Assembly: GCA_000467715.1 (NCBI GenBank)
Contig: AJFK01000390.1
Coordinates: forward strand, 1-21,063
Direction: 5' to 3'
DNA length: 21,063 nucleotides
Source: Hysterium pulicare CBS 123377
Lineage: Eukaryota; Ascomycota; Dothideomycetes; Hysteriales; Hysteriaceae
In this document: in pieces, positions 1 through 8,536 of the stretch
Layout: each line of letters starts with the position of its first letter
Numbering within the stretch: position 1 is the first letter of the stretch
Notes under the pieces: model-generated
What the model saw: the letters and a program-made list of their open reading frames with translations, nothing else
Databases searched by the model: none
What the model was told of the DNA's origin: nothing
Position numbers and translations under genes: made by a program

Positions 1-612
1 CCTTTCCGCCGGAGCCGCAAACCTCTCCCCTCGCAGGAAATATCCTTCCGCGGCACCGACAACTCCAACCTACCCCCAAGCAAGTACGGCGGCGCGCCTC
101 CAGACAAACAACTTCCCAACTTCAAGCCCACAGGCCTGCTCGCCAAGGAAGCCAATCTCGTCGCGGGGACCAAAATCTCGCTGAAATACCACGAGCCGCC
201 CGAAGCACGGAAACCACCTTCTTCCGCTCCGTGGAGACTCTTTATATTCAAAGGGGAGGAGAGTCTGGGGACGGTGGAGTTAGGAAGCAGGTCGTGTTGG
301 TTGATGGGACGAGCGCAGGAAGTCGCTGATATATTGCTCGGACATCCGAGTTCTAGTGCTCAGCATGCGGCGATCCAGTTCAGGTACATTGTCAAGAAGA
401 GCCCGGAGGAAGGCGAGTTTGGCGTTATAGAGAAGAAGAAGGGAAAAGTCAAACCATACATCATTGATTTGGAGAGTAGCAATGGGACGTTCTTGAACGG
501 GGATAGGATCGAGGCGGGCAGGTATATGGAACTTAGGGATAAGGATCTGCTCAAGTTTGGGACTAGTGAGAGGGAATATGTTCTTATGCTACCGCCACCG
601 GATGCACTTTGA
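1..612 (+). CDS. SNIP1/Pml1-like FHA-domain protein, 3' part (5' end outside window)
   Basis: The frame is open from base 1 to the TGA at 610-612, giving about 203 visible residues; the start lies upstream of the window. Visible residues 75-200 form a forkhead-associated (FHA) domain. The expected landmarks are present: a GR pair (WLMGRAQEVADILLGHPSSS), the S-x-x-H motif (SAQHAAIQF), and the SNGTFLNG turn followed by a D-x-L-x-FG strand. The segment before it (LPNFKPTGLLAKEAN, then LKYHEPPEARKPP) is the linker typical of the SNIP1/Pml1 family, which ends at the FHA domain as here. In yeast, Pml1 belongs to the RES complex of the activated spliceosome and helps retain and splice pre-mRNA; human SNIP1 has a related role. 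The nuclear splicing role is inferred from family. The usual Arg/Ser-rich N-terminal half is not in the window. No intron is needed in the visible part. Family assignment is firm; the exact orthologue name is less so. Confidence 0.85.
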   Translation, partial: PFRRSRKPLPSQEISFRGTDNSNLPPSKYGGAPPDKQLPNFKPTGLLAKEANLVAGTKISLKYHEPPEARKPPSSAPWRLFIFKGEESLGTVELGSRSCWLMGRAQEVADILLGHPSSSAQHAAIQFRYIVKKSPEEGEFGVIEKKKGKVKPYIIDLESSNGTFLNGDRIEAGRYMELRDKDLLKFGTSEREYVLMLPPPDAL

Positions 613-1197
613 AGGTCTGTGGAGGTGCCAGATGAATCGGGAGAACTCAGGTCTCTCGGAAGCTCCTCTGTGAAGCTTACTAAATTAAATACATACACTC
701 AAAGTTTTAATTATATGATCACTCACTCCTTTAGTCCAAATGCCTCCCCCGAGCTACTGTGAGAGCATTGTTCAGTGGGACATTGTGAGATGAACCTTGG
801 AGATGTTTAAGGTAGCTATCCATCTATGGCATTGGACTTTTGTCCGGTCGATCCCTCATATGACCAACATGTATGGGAGACTTCGGAGCTAAAACGGCAA
901 GGTGCAGATTTGGGTTCCTGTGCAAAGGAAAAGAGTTATCTATGAATGAACGTAAAATTTTGGACGCCAGCACGGATAGGATATCTAAGCAGAGTAGCAG
1001 TAGAGGCACGAAGGAAAGTTCATCTAGATAGTTCGCTCTATCTACTTCTCCTAAATGCAAGGGAAGTGTGTGTGATACTCATCATCTACCGTCGTAAAAA
1101 AGGCATCCATCATGATAATCCCACTAACGCATGAAACGCTATGCAAAGCTCAACGGATGCAATAAGCTCCCCGTAGCCCATCCTGGGTAATATCTGT
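613..1197. other. Convergent intergenic region, 3' UTRs
   Basis: This 585-bp gap lies between the stop of the FHA gene and the stop of the PDAP1-like gene, which face each other. It is AT-richer than its flanks and holds A-rich stretches after 680 that fit 3' UTR and polyadenylation sequence. The short ORFs here (for example 946-1134) show no domain or coding character. I see no RNA gene or repeat. Confidence 0.5.
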
Positions 1198-2232
1198 CTA
1201 CTTTTTCTTCCCACCCCGTCCACCCCTTTTCCCACTTCCCATAGCCGCATCCCTCATCCTTTTCTCCCGATCCATCTGCTCCGCCTTAGCCTTCTCCATC
1301 TCAGCCTTCTCCTCAGCCTCAGCCTTCTTCCTCGCGGCCTCTGCCTCTCTCCTCTCTTTAACAAGCGCCAATCTCTCCAGATCAGCGCGCGCTTGGTCCG
1401 TCTTGCCCTCGGCGTGCAACTTCTCGTAGCGCTCCTTCGCCTGCTGCGCTTCGATCGCCTCTCTCTCCCGCCGGGATAACTGCGACACGTCGACTTTGCC
1501 TTTGCCCTTGCCCTTCCCAGCAGCAGCACCAGCGGTGGCCGTCGAAGCGGGTGCAGGGGTAGGGACAGGAGCAGCAGCCTGGCTCCTCGCCTTGGCAGTA
1601 TGATTTGGATTCGCGGGCATATCGTCATCATCATCCTCATCCTCATCTTCCGAACTTGATGGTGGTAGGTCGCCTGGTTCGGCTGCTTTGTGTTGCTGGC
1701 GGGCGATGGCCGCTTGTTTGCGCGCCTTTGCTGCTTGGCGGCGTTGTTCGCGTGTCAATTCTTCTTTCTTGGGTTGGCCGTCATCGTCTGATGATTCCTC
1801 TTCGGAAGATTCTTCCTCGTCGTCCTCTTCGCTCGACTCTTCGTCTATTTTTTTGGGCTTTTCCTCCTGTGGTAAAAAGGTTAGCGAGGGGATTGAGAGG
1901 AGGCAGAAAGGAAAAAAAAAGGCTCAAGATAGCTTGGGGTGTCATTCGAAGGGTGTAGTAGAGTACAGATCTGAAGGCTCATTTGGGTGGACTAGGGAGG
2001 AAGGAGAATAGAGGACATACACCCCACATGCCAATAACTTCGCCATCTGCATTGAGCGGTTGTAAATCTCGAGAGAAGTGCTTTCCACCTAGTCCAAAAA
2101 GGGTCAAAGGTTAGCAAAATATCTTTCCAAGTGCCGGTTCTCTTTGAGCAGAGGGTTTGGGCGGTTGGAAGCCTTACCTCCACGTTTCGGCTTGCTGTAC
2201 TTGCCAGCACGGCCACGAGTGCTCGAAGACAT
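1198..2232 (-). CDS. PDAP1/PP28 family phosphoprotein (casein kinase substrate), 263 aa, 3 exons
   Basis: I model exons 2232-2178, 2088-2021 and 1866-1198. The introns are 2177-2089 (GTAAGG...CTAG) and 2020-1867 (GTATGT...ACAG), and the frame is kept across both. The first two exons encode a basic N-terminus ([18 protein letters not shown], then [21 protein letters not shown]), which is a conserved start in fungal members. Residues 42-70 are a Glu/Asp/Ser acidic run and 110-125 a second one, both good casein kinase 2 targets. An NPNH motif lies near 127-130. The PP28 signature follows at about 172-207 ([20 protein letters not shown], then [14 protein letters not shown]), with a charged helical tail ending in Gly/Lys ([11 protein letters not shown]). 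The mammalian homologue is the 28-kDa heat- and acid-stable phosphoprotein; its molecular role is poorly defined, with links to RNA and ribosome-associated fractions. Family identity is clear; function is not. The protein is low in complexity outside the PP28 core. Confidence 0.87.
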
Positions 2233-3403
2233 GTTGTTGACTTCGTTTGCGGTATTTCAAGTTCGTCACTTATGGTATTGTAGTCGTAGAAGCAGAGAGG
2301 TTGTTCCGAACTTGTTCTCGTTCAGGTTCGTAGAGGATTTCTCTCGCGAGCGAAAGTGTTTTTGAGTCGCGGTGGGTGGATGATGGGGCTGACGCGGTAC
2401 TGGGAGTCTTTGAATCCTCGACAGACAAAGGCAAGGGCAAGAAGGTAGAAGTCAGCTGGGTGGAAATTGAAGAAAGAGTCTCAGCCAACGCACACTCAAG
2501 AGTCACCAAAGGAAGACCCCTCACAACAAAATGCCCCACTGCCAGCCAACTCTCGCTTCCCTTCTGTCACACACTTCCCCAAATAGCATCTCATTGGCTA
2601 CTCTGACCAGCCCGAAGAACAACCGCTGACTCATCCAAGCCCTCCAACCGTGGAAGTTCAATTTCGCCGAAATCTCTGCCTCTTCTTCTCCTCCACGTTA
2701 CATAAAACAACCACCCCTTCATATTCACTCTGCTTTCCCAATTTACATCAATGGGGCTGCCTGGAGGGGAAAGTGGAGGGAAGAAGAAACTTTCTTACGT
2801 TCGGACTTACCCCCTGGTCTTTTGCTTTTCTAACGTGGAGACTGGGGAAATTATGTGGACGAGACATATGCTTGAGTGATGTACTGTATAATGCGATGGA
2901 TAGGAGGAGGATCCGGGTTAAATCATCAGTGTAATATAGAGTAGTTCAAAGAGGAACGAGTTGTATGATTGTGCTGCACTTACATCCTCTCGAACCATTC
3001 AGAGGCAGGTCACAGGTCAACATGTCACATATTCAGTCACAATCAAAAGGCAGAAGGATTATAGCGAGAGAAATTCCATCTCGCATTAGCTCCTAGTGAG
3101 CATTGTAATATTGACCTAACCGTGAAACCGTTGTGGGTGCCACATATGTGAAAAGCCACGCCGAAACTCCACCCAGTATCGCCTCCTGTGCATCCATGTT
3201 GGAAAATCCTTGCCGACTAACCACTGACTAGCTAGTTGCCAGAAGGCCATGAAGGCCAACCGGAATGAAGGAATGAATGCCAGGAACTAGATACAGAGAA
3301 TTAAAGAAATGAAGAAATAGGAAAAAGGAAAGGACCGTCGCCGCCTATCACCTTTGATCCGCAGATCGAGTTGAAGGAGAGAGAGAGGTTGTGTAGGGAG
3401 CAC
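2233..3403. other. Large intergenic gap, including upstream region of the PDAP1-like gene
   Basis: This 1.17-kb gap separates the PDAP1-like start from the Argonaute stop. Its left part should hold the PDAP1-like promoter and 5' leader: there is a perfect 8-bp palindrome CTCGCGAG at 2343-2350, and a CCAAT box reading on the - strand at 2597-2593. Its right part should hold the Argonaute 3' UTR; the - strand just below 3330 is T-rich. The middle contains one unproven small + strand ORF (2751-2879, listed separately). I find no tRNA, repeat or transposon remnant. Confidence 0.5.
2751..2879 (+). CDS. Candidate 42-aa small ORF, unproven
   Basis: An ATG at 2751 opens a 42-codon frame ending in TGA at 2877-2879. 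The product begins MGLPGGESGGKKKLSYVR and ends ETGEIMWTRHMLE. It is preceded by a C/T-rich stretch with a TATA-like TTACATAAAAC about 55 bp upstream, and by a CCAAT box (complement of 2593-2597) about 155 bp upstream. It sits divergently from the PDAP1-like gene, in a gap otherwise long for this window. Against it: position -3 is T, not a purine, there is no family I recognise, and an ORF this short is expected by chance. It could also be one exon of a longer gene. Confidence 0.2.
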   Translation: MGLPGGESGGKKKLSYVRTYPLVFCFSNVETGEIMWTRHMLE

Positions 3404-6400
3404 CTAGATGAACCACATGGTCTCGTTGATTCCGAGAGCCGGAGGCATTGGGATCAAGGGAGCGACCTCAACTGGAGGCTTGTCAGAAGAAGAAGTCTCA
3501 GTCTTCGGCTTAGGCTCAGCCTTGGTTTCCTTCTTGCCGGAGGATACTGGCTGGACGTTCTCGTGGGCACGAGCCCGGTCAGCTGCCAAGTGGGCGTAGT
3601 AGACCGCAGGGAAGAGTGAAACAGGGGTAGTCGAGCGCTGGTATTGGAATGAGTGCTCGAAGATGAACTGCTGGAGCTCCTCGCCGGACCAGTTGCCTTC
3701 ATTCAGGATGACCTGATAGTGAATTGGGCGAGCCGTGCCCTTGATAGCCACATGAGAGCATAGATAGAAGTCGAACTCAAAAGGATGAGTGCATCCGGAT
3801 TCAACAAGTGTTCCAGGAATCGGATTGCCGTTCCGATCACCATCATTGCCCTTAGGGAAGAAACGGATGTGATGGCGCTTGCCGGCGACGACGACAGTGA
3901 ATTTGGGCTCAGCCTTGGGAGCAATCTCCTTGAACAGCTCACGCATATCCCGAACCTCTTGCTCGAGAACCTGTTGGTACTGACCCTCCGACACACCATC
4001 ACGGACGTAGAGGATGCGTTGAGGAGCGACGCCGTTGCCGACGTTCGATATCCAGTACTTGGCCATCTTGCCAAGATGCTCCTTGATATTGTGTGTTGTG
4101 ACCATCTCAACACGATGGCCATTGGTATCGCACTGAGCCAAGTACCGAGCAAAGAGTCGATCCGCCGACATCGTAATTGCACAGAAGGAGGCAGATTCCA
4201 GGGAGCCCGCGCCAGGGGGAGGGTGAGACACATCAGCTCCAACGACCATAGTTGGTGTTGCTGCCAATTTGGGAGCAATCCGAACCAGGACGTTGCCCTT
4301 GGCTTGTGAGTTCGTACCGCCAAGCTTGCAGTTGACCTTGAGGCAGACATTGGAGATGTATTGAGCAGAAGCTGTCTGGACTTGCCGAGCCTGAAGCACC
4401 TGCGAGACCACACCATAGCGACAGTCACACGATTTCTTGATGCGCCGATAGTTCTCGGCGTTCCGATCGCTGACAATGAACACTAGAAATTGAGGGCGTT
4501 TGTTGAACTTGTTTCCAGTCTGGTTCCAGACATCGGTAACTAGCTCGCCGCCTCGTGAAAGGTTGACCGCGGTGAGATGCGGCTTCTTGCCTGTCGCCGT
4601 GAATTTACCTCCATGGCCTTCGTAGATTCGGACGAATTGATTGACAAAGTTCTCCGCTTCAGCCCTGCCCTTTTGGTTTGGCTGGCGACCCTCAACGACG
4701 CAGACGCCCCAAGCATCGAGCACAGTCTTGTTAGGAAGCAGAAATTTCTGCTGGTCGATGCGCCAACGGCCAGTCTGAGCCATCTTGGCGTCGATCTTCT
4801 TGTTGCCGCCGAAATGGACTTCAGGACTCGGCAAGATTCTGGCCTTGACGGTAGCTGGGGTGGTGCTTATACGGATCCCGTAATGCTTGAGATACGGGTC
4901 TGCGTCCCAGTTCAACAAGCCTTTGCCGGTCTCAACAGCCGCCCAGCGTGCTTGAGGTAGAGTGACCGCGAATTTGATCATTTGTGAAGTCTGTTGGTCG
5001 CTGAGCTTCGAATTATAACGTTGGTTCGGTTCAATTTTCAGGACATCAACAGGCAGGTACACGTGACCACCGTTGATTCGCTTCGTCATCTGGACGACTG
5101 GGACGTTGCGGGCCACCTGCCGATTATAATGGACCCTGAAGTACTCGAACAGAGTCACCTCACGAGTACTAGTGACATTGCCATTCGCGTCTCGCTGGTC
5201 TTCTTTGAACTTCACCGTCTCAGCATCCTTGGGGATGAACTTGTCGATGGTCCATGTCGTAACCTTGTCTGGACGATGCATGTCAACGACCTGGAGTCTA
5301 CGGAACCGATTCAGATCCTTCTTAAAGAAGGATTTGTCCCAGTCCGCCTTGGCCTGGTTGAATTTGTTCTGTATATCGGCAGGCGAATTCGAGTTGAATG
5401 TCTGCATAAGCGCAGAGGTGAGAGGCTGAGCGCGCCAGAAGGTTCCATTCGCGACATCGACATTGACAGTAAGGCCTTTCTCACCTTTCTCGGTCAAAGC
5501 AGGACGTAGAGAGGAGAAGACGCCTTTGAAGGCTTCGATGCCTTGGCCGAGATCAAAGCGGGCCTCGCCACGCTGGAAGAAAGACTTCTTGATTTGGGTA
5601 TAGTTTTGCGAGGGGTATTCCCGCATAACGTGATCCATGAAGTTGATCGTATCGATGCAGTCATTCGACCAAGAGGCCCGACCTTGCAAGAAGTTGTAGA
5701 GGCCAGCGAAGTCGACCTGTTTGGTCTTGCGGATGAAAATTCGGTGGACATTCTTATTCTCTTTGCCCGGTCGAATAGGACGACCCTCTTCCTTGTCAAG
5801 GTCAACCTCGATTCGTACTTCGTGACGGTTGATGTCCTTCATGGACCTGGGAAAGTCAGCACGATGCCAGGGCAGAGGAAGTGGATCGTTTTACCAAGCG
5901 AGCTTATTGCCATCATAGAGCCAGAAGTTGCCAGTGCCGAGCTCACTTTGAACAGCTTTAGACTCCCATATCTTCTTGATAAGGCCTCGCTTCTCAGTGC
6001 CGTTGCCGACAGTCACCTAAGACGCGGTTAGCGGACAGTAAGAAGTGATTCTCCGCTGGACTACTTACATCATATTGATGCACCACCTTTGTTGGCATAG
6101 CAAGAACATTGAATGTGTTCAATGTGATGTTGATCTCCTTGCCCAAGGAGTTGAACTTGGCTGGGCGTGGAGGGAGACTAGGTGGCAGATCATACTGTAC
6201 GTTGTAAGTACGCTTGTCGAAGTGACGGAAGTTGTTGATGTCGGCCGGAATATGGGTCGACATGTTGAACGGTGGGGCTGGTAAGAAAGAATGAAGGAGG
6301 ATTGGGGACAAAGAAATAAGAAGTTGAAGGGACACAGGACGAGGCACCACAGTCCGGTTGATGGTAGATGAGGAAAAAAAAGGTGTTTTGGGAGAGGGGG

Positions 6401-6951
6401 TAGGTTGTTCAAATACATTTCGAAGCAGCAGGGTAAGAACACTTGACGAAGGAATAGAAATGCGGGTGGCGCAAGCTTAGGGCATGTTGCAATGCGTTGT
6501 GTAACAGTGGCGGTCGAGATATGCAAGGAAGCGGTATGGAAAACGACGGCAAAGAGGAAATTTGCATGCAGGGTAAGTGGTTGAGGTGCGTTGGAGGTGC
6601 CGGGTAAGTGCATATGCAGGAAAACGAAGGCGGAAAAGACCGCTTAGACGATGATGCCTTCAGACCGACTTTCAACTAAAGAACATGACTTACACCTCGT
6701 GCACATGCCCATCCTCCCACTCCAAGGAAGTCGGACAGATTCCGAAGGTCTTTCAGCAACATGTATTCGGCGGCCGCTCCCTTGCGGGCGACCTGCGGAT
6801 CACGGTTGCCATCTAAACGCGGGATGGATTTTGGCGACGAACGCTGCGTTGTAACTTCGCGACCGGAAGAATTCTGCGTGGACTGGTGCTCTTCCGAGGA
6901 ACCGGTGGGCTTCTTCTCAGCCTGAGCACGCTTCTTTGCTGGACCGGCCAT
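3404..6951 (-). CDS. Argonaute (RNA interference slicer), about 1009 aa, 4 coding exons
   Basis: I model exons 6951-6696, 6277-6069, 6016-5895 and 5846-3404; introns 6695-6278, 6068-6017 and 5894-5847 keep the frame. The N-domain begins after an RDP segment (DGNRDPQVARKG, LLKDLRNLSDFLGVGG) and continues with RPAKFNSLGKEINITLNTF. The linker and PAZ regions follow (about 300-520), then MID and PIWI. The MID 5'-phosphate pocket residues Tyr662, Lys666, Gln678 and Lys703 are in place. The PIWI catalytic tetrad reads as intact: Asp734 (VVGADVSHP), Glu776 (HRVEM), Asp812 (YVRDGVSEGQ) and His905 (GTARPIHYQV). The protein ends in MWFI, like the MY-F-x end of other Argonautes. It should load small RNAs and cleave complementary transcripts (QDE-2-type quelling, antiviral or transposon defence), mainly in the cytoplasm. 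The least certain points are the first exon and its donor, G^GTGTAAGT, chosen because it alone keeps the frame; a shorter 919-aa form would start at Met 6263. No Dicer or RdRP gene lies nearby. Confidence 0.93.
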
Positions 6952-6959
6952 TTTGGAAG

Positions 6960-7251
6960 CTGACTCAGAGATCAAAGTTAGCGGTGGAAAGAAGAGTACG
7001 TGGCCGAGACAGCCTGGCAAGAATGCTACGAATGACTTGAGATACGGTGAGAGCAACGACGTTCAAGACCAGATAGAATTTGAGAAGTGATGAAGCTCTT
7101 GGTGAGTAGCTTGTGATGAAGTTCGTGATGATTGATTTGTGATGAGTTGTGGGAAACAAGAGCAAGAGGTCAATGAGCTGCAATTGGCTCGGAGGTGAAG
7201 TGATGTGACGTTTGAGGATGCCAGAAAGGAGGAGAAAGCGAGGAAACTTAC
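6960..7251 (-). other. Putative 5'-leader intron of the Argonaute gene (proximal)
   Basis: On the - strand, a GTAAGT donor starts at 7251, a perfect CTAAC branch point lies at 6981-6977, and a CAG acceptor ends at 6960, nine bases before the ATG at 6951. The intron would be 292 bp. All three signals fit the consensus used by the confirmed introns of this window. Splicing here is inferred, not shown. Confidence 0.5.
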
Positions 7252-7350
7252 GTTAATTGAACTCGAAAGCTTTTGCAGACGTTGTAACGGCGGTAATATC
7301 GCGAGAAGGGAGTGTGGATATGTTGCGAGAATCTAGGTGACGAGGGGAGT

Positions 7351-7422
7351 CTGTGATGTTGTGAGTCGAAGTTGTTGTGACAACGGAAGAAACTAGGTGG
7401 CGTGACGCGCTGAAGGACGTAC
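7351..7422 (-). other. Putative 5'-leader intron of the Argonaute gene (distal)
   Basis: On the - strand a CAG|GTACGT donor begins at 7422 and an ACAG acceptor ends at 7351, giving 72 bp. A CTCAC-like branch point lies upstream of the acceptor. It would join leader exons ending at 7423 and starting at 7350. Confidence 0.4.
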
Positions 7423-7588
7423 CTGCCGCGTAGTGATGACGTGCGGGGCAGCTTGATGATGGTGATCACCAAGACAGGAAGCTGGTGAGAACTGGCCAAA
7501 GTTCGACGAGGGAAGGAAGCTTCAGGGCAGTACTCGGTGCGTAGAAGTGTGGTGTAAGAAGGAGGGAGGAAGTAGAGGGAGGAAGGTC

Positions 7589-7596
7589 CTTTTATA
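7589..7596 (-). promoter_or_regulatory. TATA box candidate 1, Argonaute promoter
   Basis: TATAAAAG reads on the - strand at 7596-7589, followed by C/T-rich sequence of the kind found around fungal transcription starts. It is 638 bp before the Argonaute ATG. The TATA lies inside a 12-mer, CCTGCCTATAAA (7602-7591), which occurs again 74 bp upstream. Confidence 0.45.
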
Positions 7597-7662
7597 GGCA
7601 GGCAGAGGAAGGACTGGATGTGAGGTGTAAGAGAGAGGAGAGAGTTGATGCGAAGAGAGGTC

Positions 7663-7670
7663 AATTTATA
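7663..7670 (-). promoter_or_regulatory. TATA box candidate 2, Argonaute promoter
   Basis: TATAAATT reads on the - strand at 7670-7663. The enclosing 12-mer CCTGCCTATAAA (7676-7665) is an exact copy of the one at 7602-7591, so the gene may have two alternative start regions. Confidence 0.35.
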
Positions 7671-8536
7671 GGCAGGTGCAGGCTGAATTCTCAAAGGAAG
7701 TGAAGCTGGAGAGACAGGTGTTTGGTGAGAAGATTTGAAGGAAGTGAGAGGCTTCCCAATTGCACCAGAGACTTCACCTAGATGGAGAAAACTGAACGAG
7801 ATTCCTATATCAAAGAAAAGATCTAAGGAGAAAATGACCACCTTCGAGCTGATGCTTTCCAAGTAAAGGTTCTTATTTCTCTTGTCGCCATAAGCAGACA
7901 GGTACAGCAGGTTAGTTTTACATCAATTCATCCCTACTTCAGTGCTATGAATATCAAATGAGGGCGTTGGCTTATCCTAAAGGCATAGCAGCCCTGGACT
8001 GTGGCCGATTACACGTATTGACCATTGAGTCCATGAGAATGGAAAGCACGCGTCGAGGGCTGACGTTGGAAGACATTCGCTAGAAGTAGCTCTGTTCCCG
8101 AGGCAAGTTGTGCCGAGCTCGAACCGCCCTACCTGTCAAAATCACAGTCTCGGACGCAGAGTCAAAGGTGATGGAGCTTGGAAAATTTTGATGTCTGCAT
8201 TGATAATCTACAGAATTGAGACCACTAGGTATGGTCCAGTGATCTATAAGCCATGAGCCGCTTCCCCAACGCCGATTTTGCCTAATGCCTCTCGCCTGGC
8301 AGGGAGCAGAAGAAGAGGTCGCTACCACGCGCACCAATCCGAAACTCGAACGCCATGTATGCAAAAAAGTAGGATGAGAGATTGAGAATAATGGAAGTTT
8401 TCAGAAACAACCCCGGTCAAGAAAATGAGTGGTCACTTTATTGAAGATACACGAGACCGGTGCCTTGGGTGATACAAACAAGTTTGCAAAACGGCAAACG
8501 AACTCGCTAATGCAAGAGAATGAAATCCGCTAGAAC
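7671..8536. other. Intergenic region between Rna14 3' end and Argonaute promoter
   Basis: About 870 bp separate the second TATA candidate from the Rna14 stop; both flanking genes run on the - strand. The part below 7888 is still free of ATG on the - strand and C/T-rich, so the leader may start further upstream than the TATA boxes suggest. From about 7900 to 8536 I see only the Rna14 3' UTR and promoter-type sequence. The short ORF at 8080-8364 has no recognisable content. Confidence 0.45.

Noticed and set aside
1254-1646. Arg-rich 130-codon frame within the PDAP1-like gene
   Set aside because: It is an out-of-frame reading of the same exon, and its Arg content comes from the Glu/Ala/Lys codons of the true frame.
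3703-4476. A 257-codon - strand frame inside Argonaute
   Set aside because: It is the shifted frame of the PIWI/MID coding exon, which has clear motifs; the shadow frame has none.
7248-7862. A 204-codon stop-free frame on the - strand upstream of Argonaute
   Set aside because: It has no ATG and contains no Met, and is Ser/Pro/Leu/Thr-rich as expected from C/T-rich leader DNA. Its lack of stops follows from composition. It is better read as promoter or leader sequence.
8105-8130. T-loop-like GGTTCGAGCTC on the - strand (tRNA B box?)
   Set aside because: No matching A box, acceptor stem or anticodon arm is found in the 80 bases around it.
8080-8364. 94-codon - strand ORF between Rna14 and Argonaute
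   Set aside because: No recognisable domain, no neighbouring splice partners, and it lies in what should be 3' UTR or promoter sequence.
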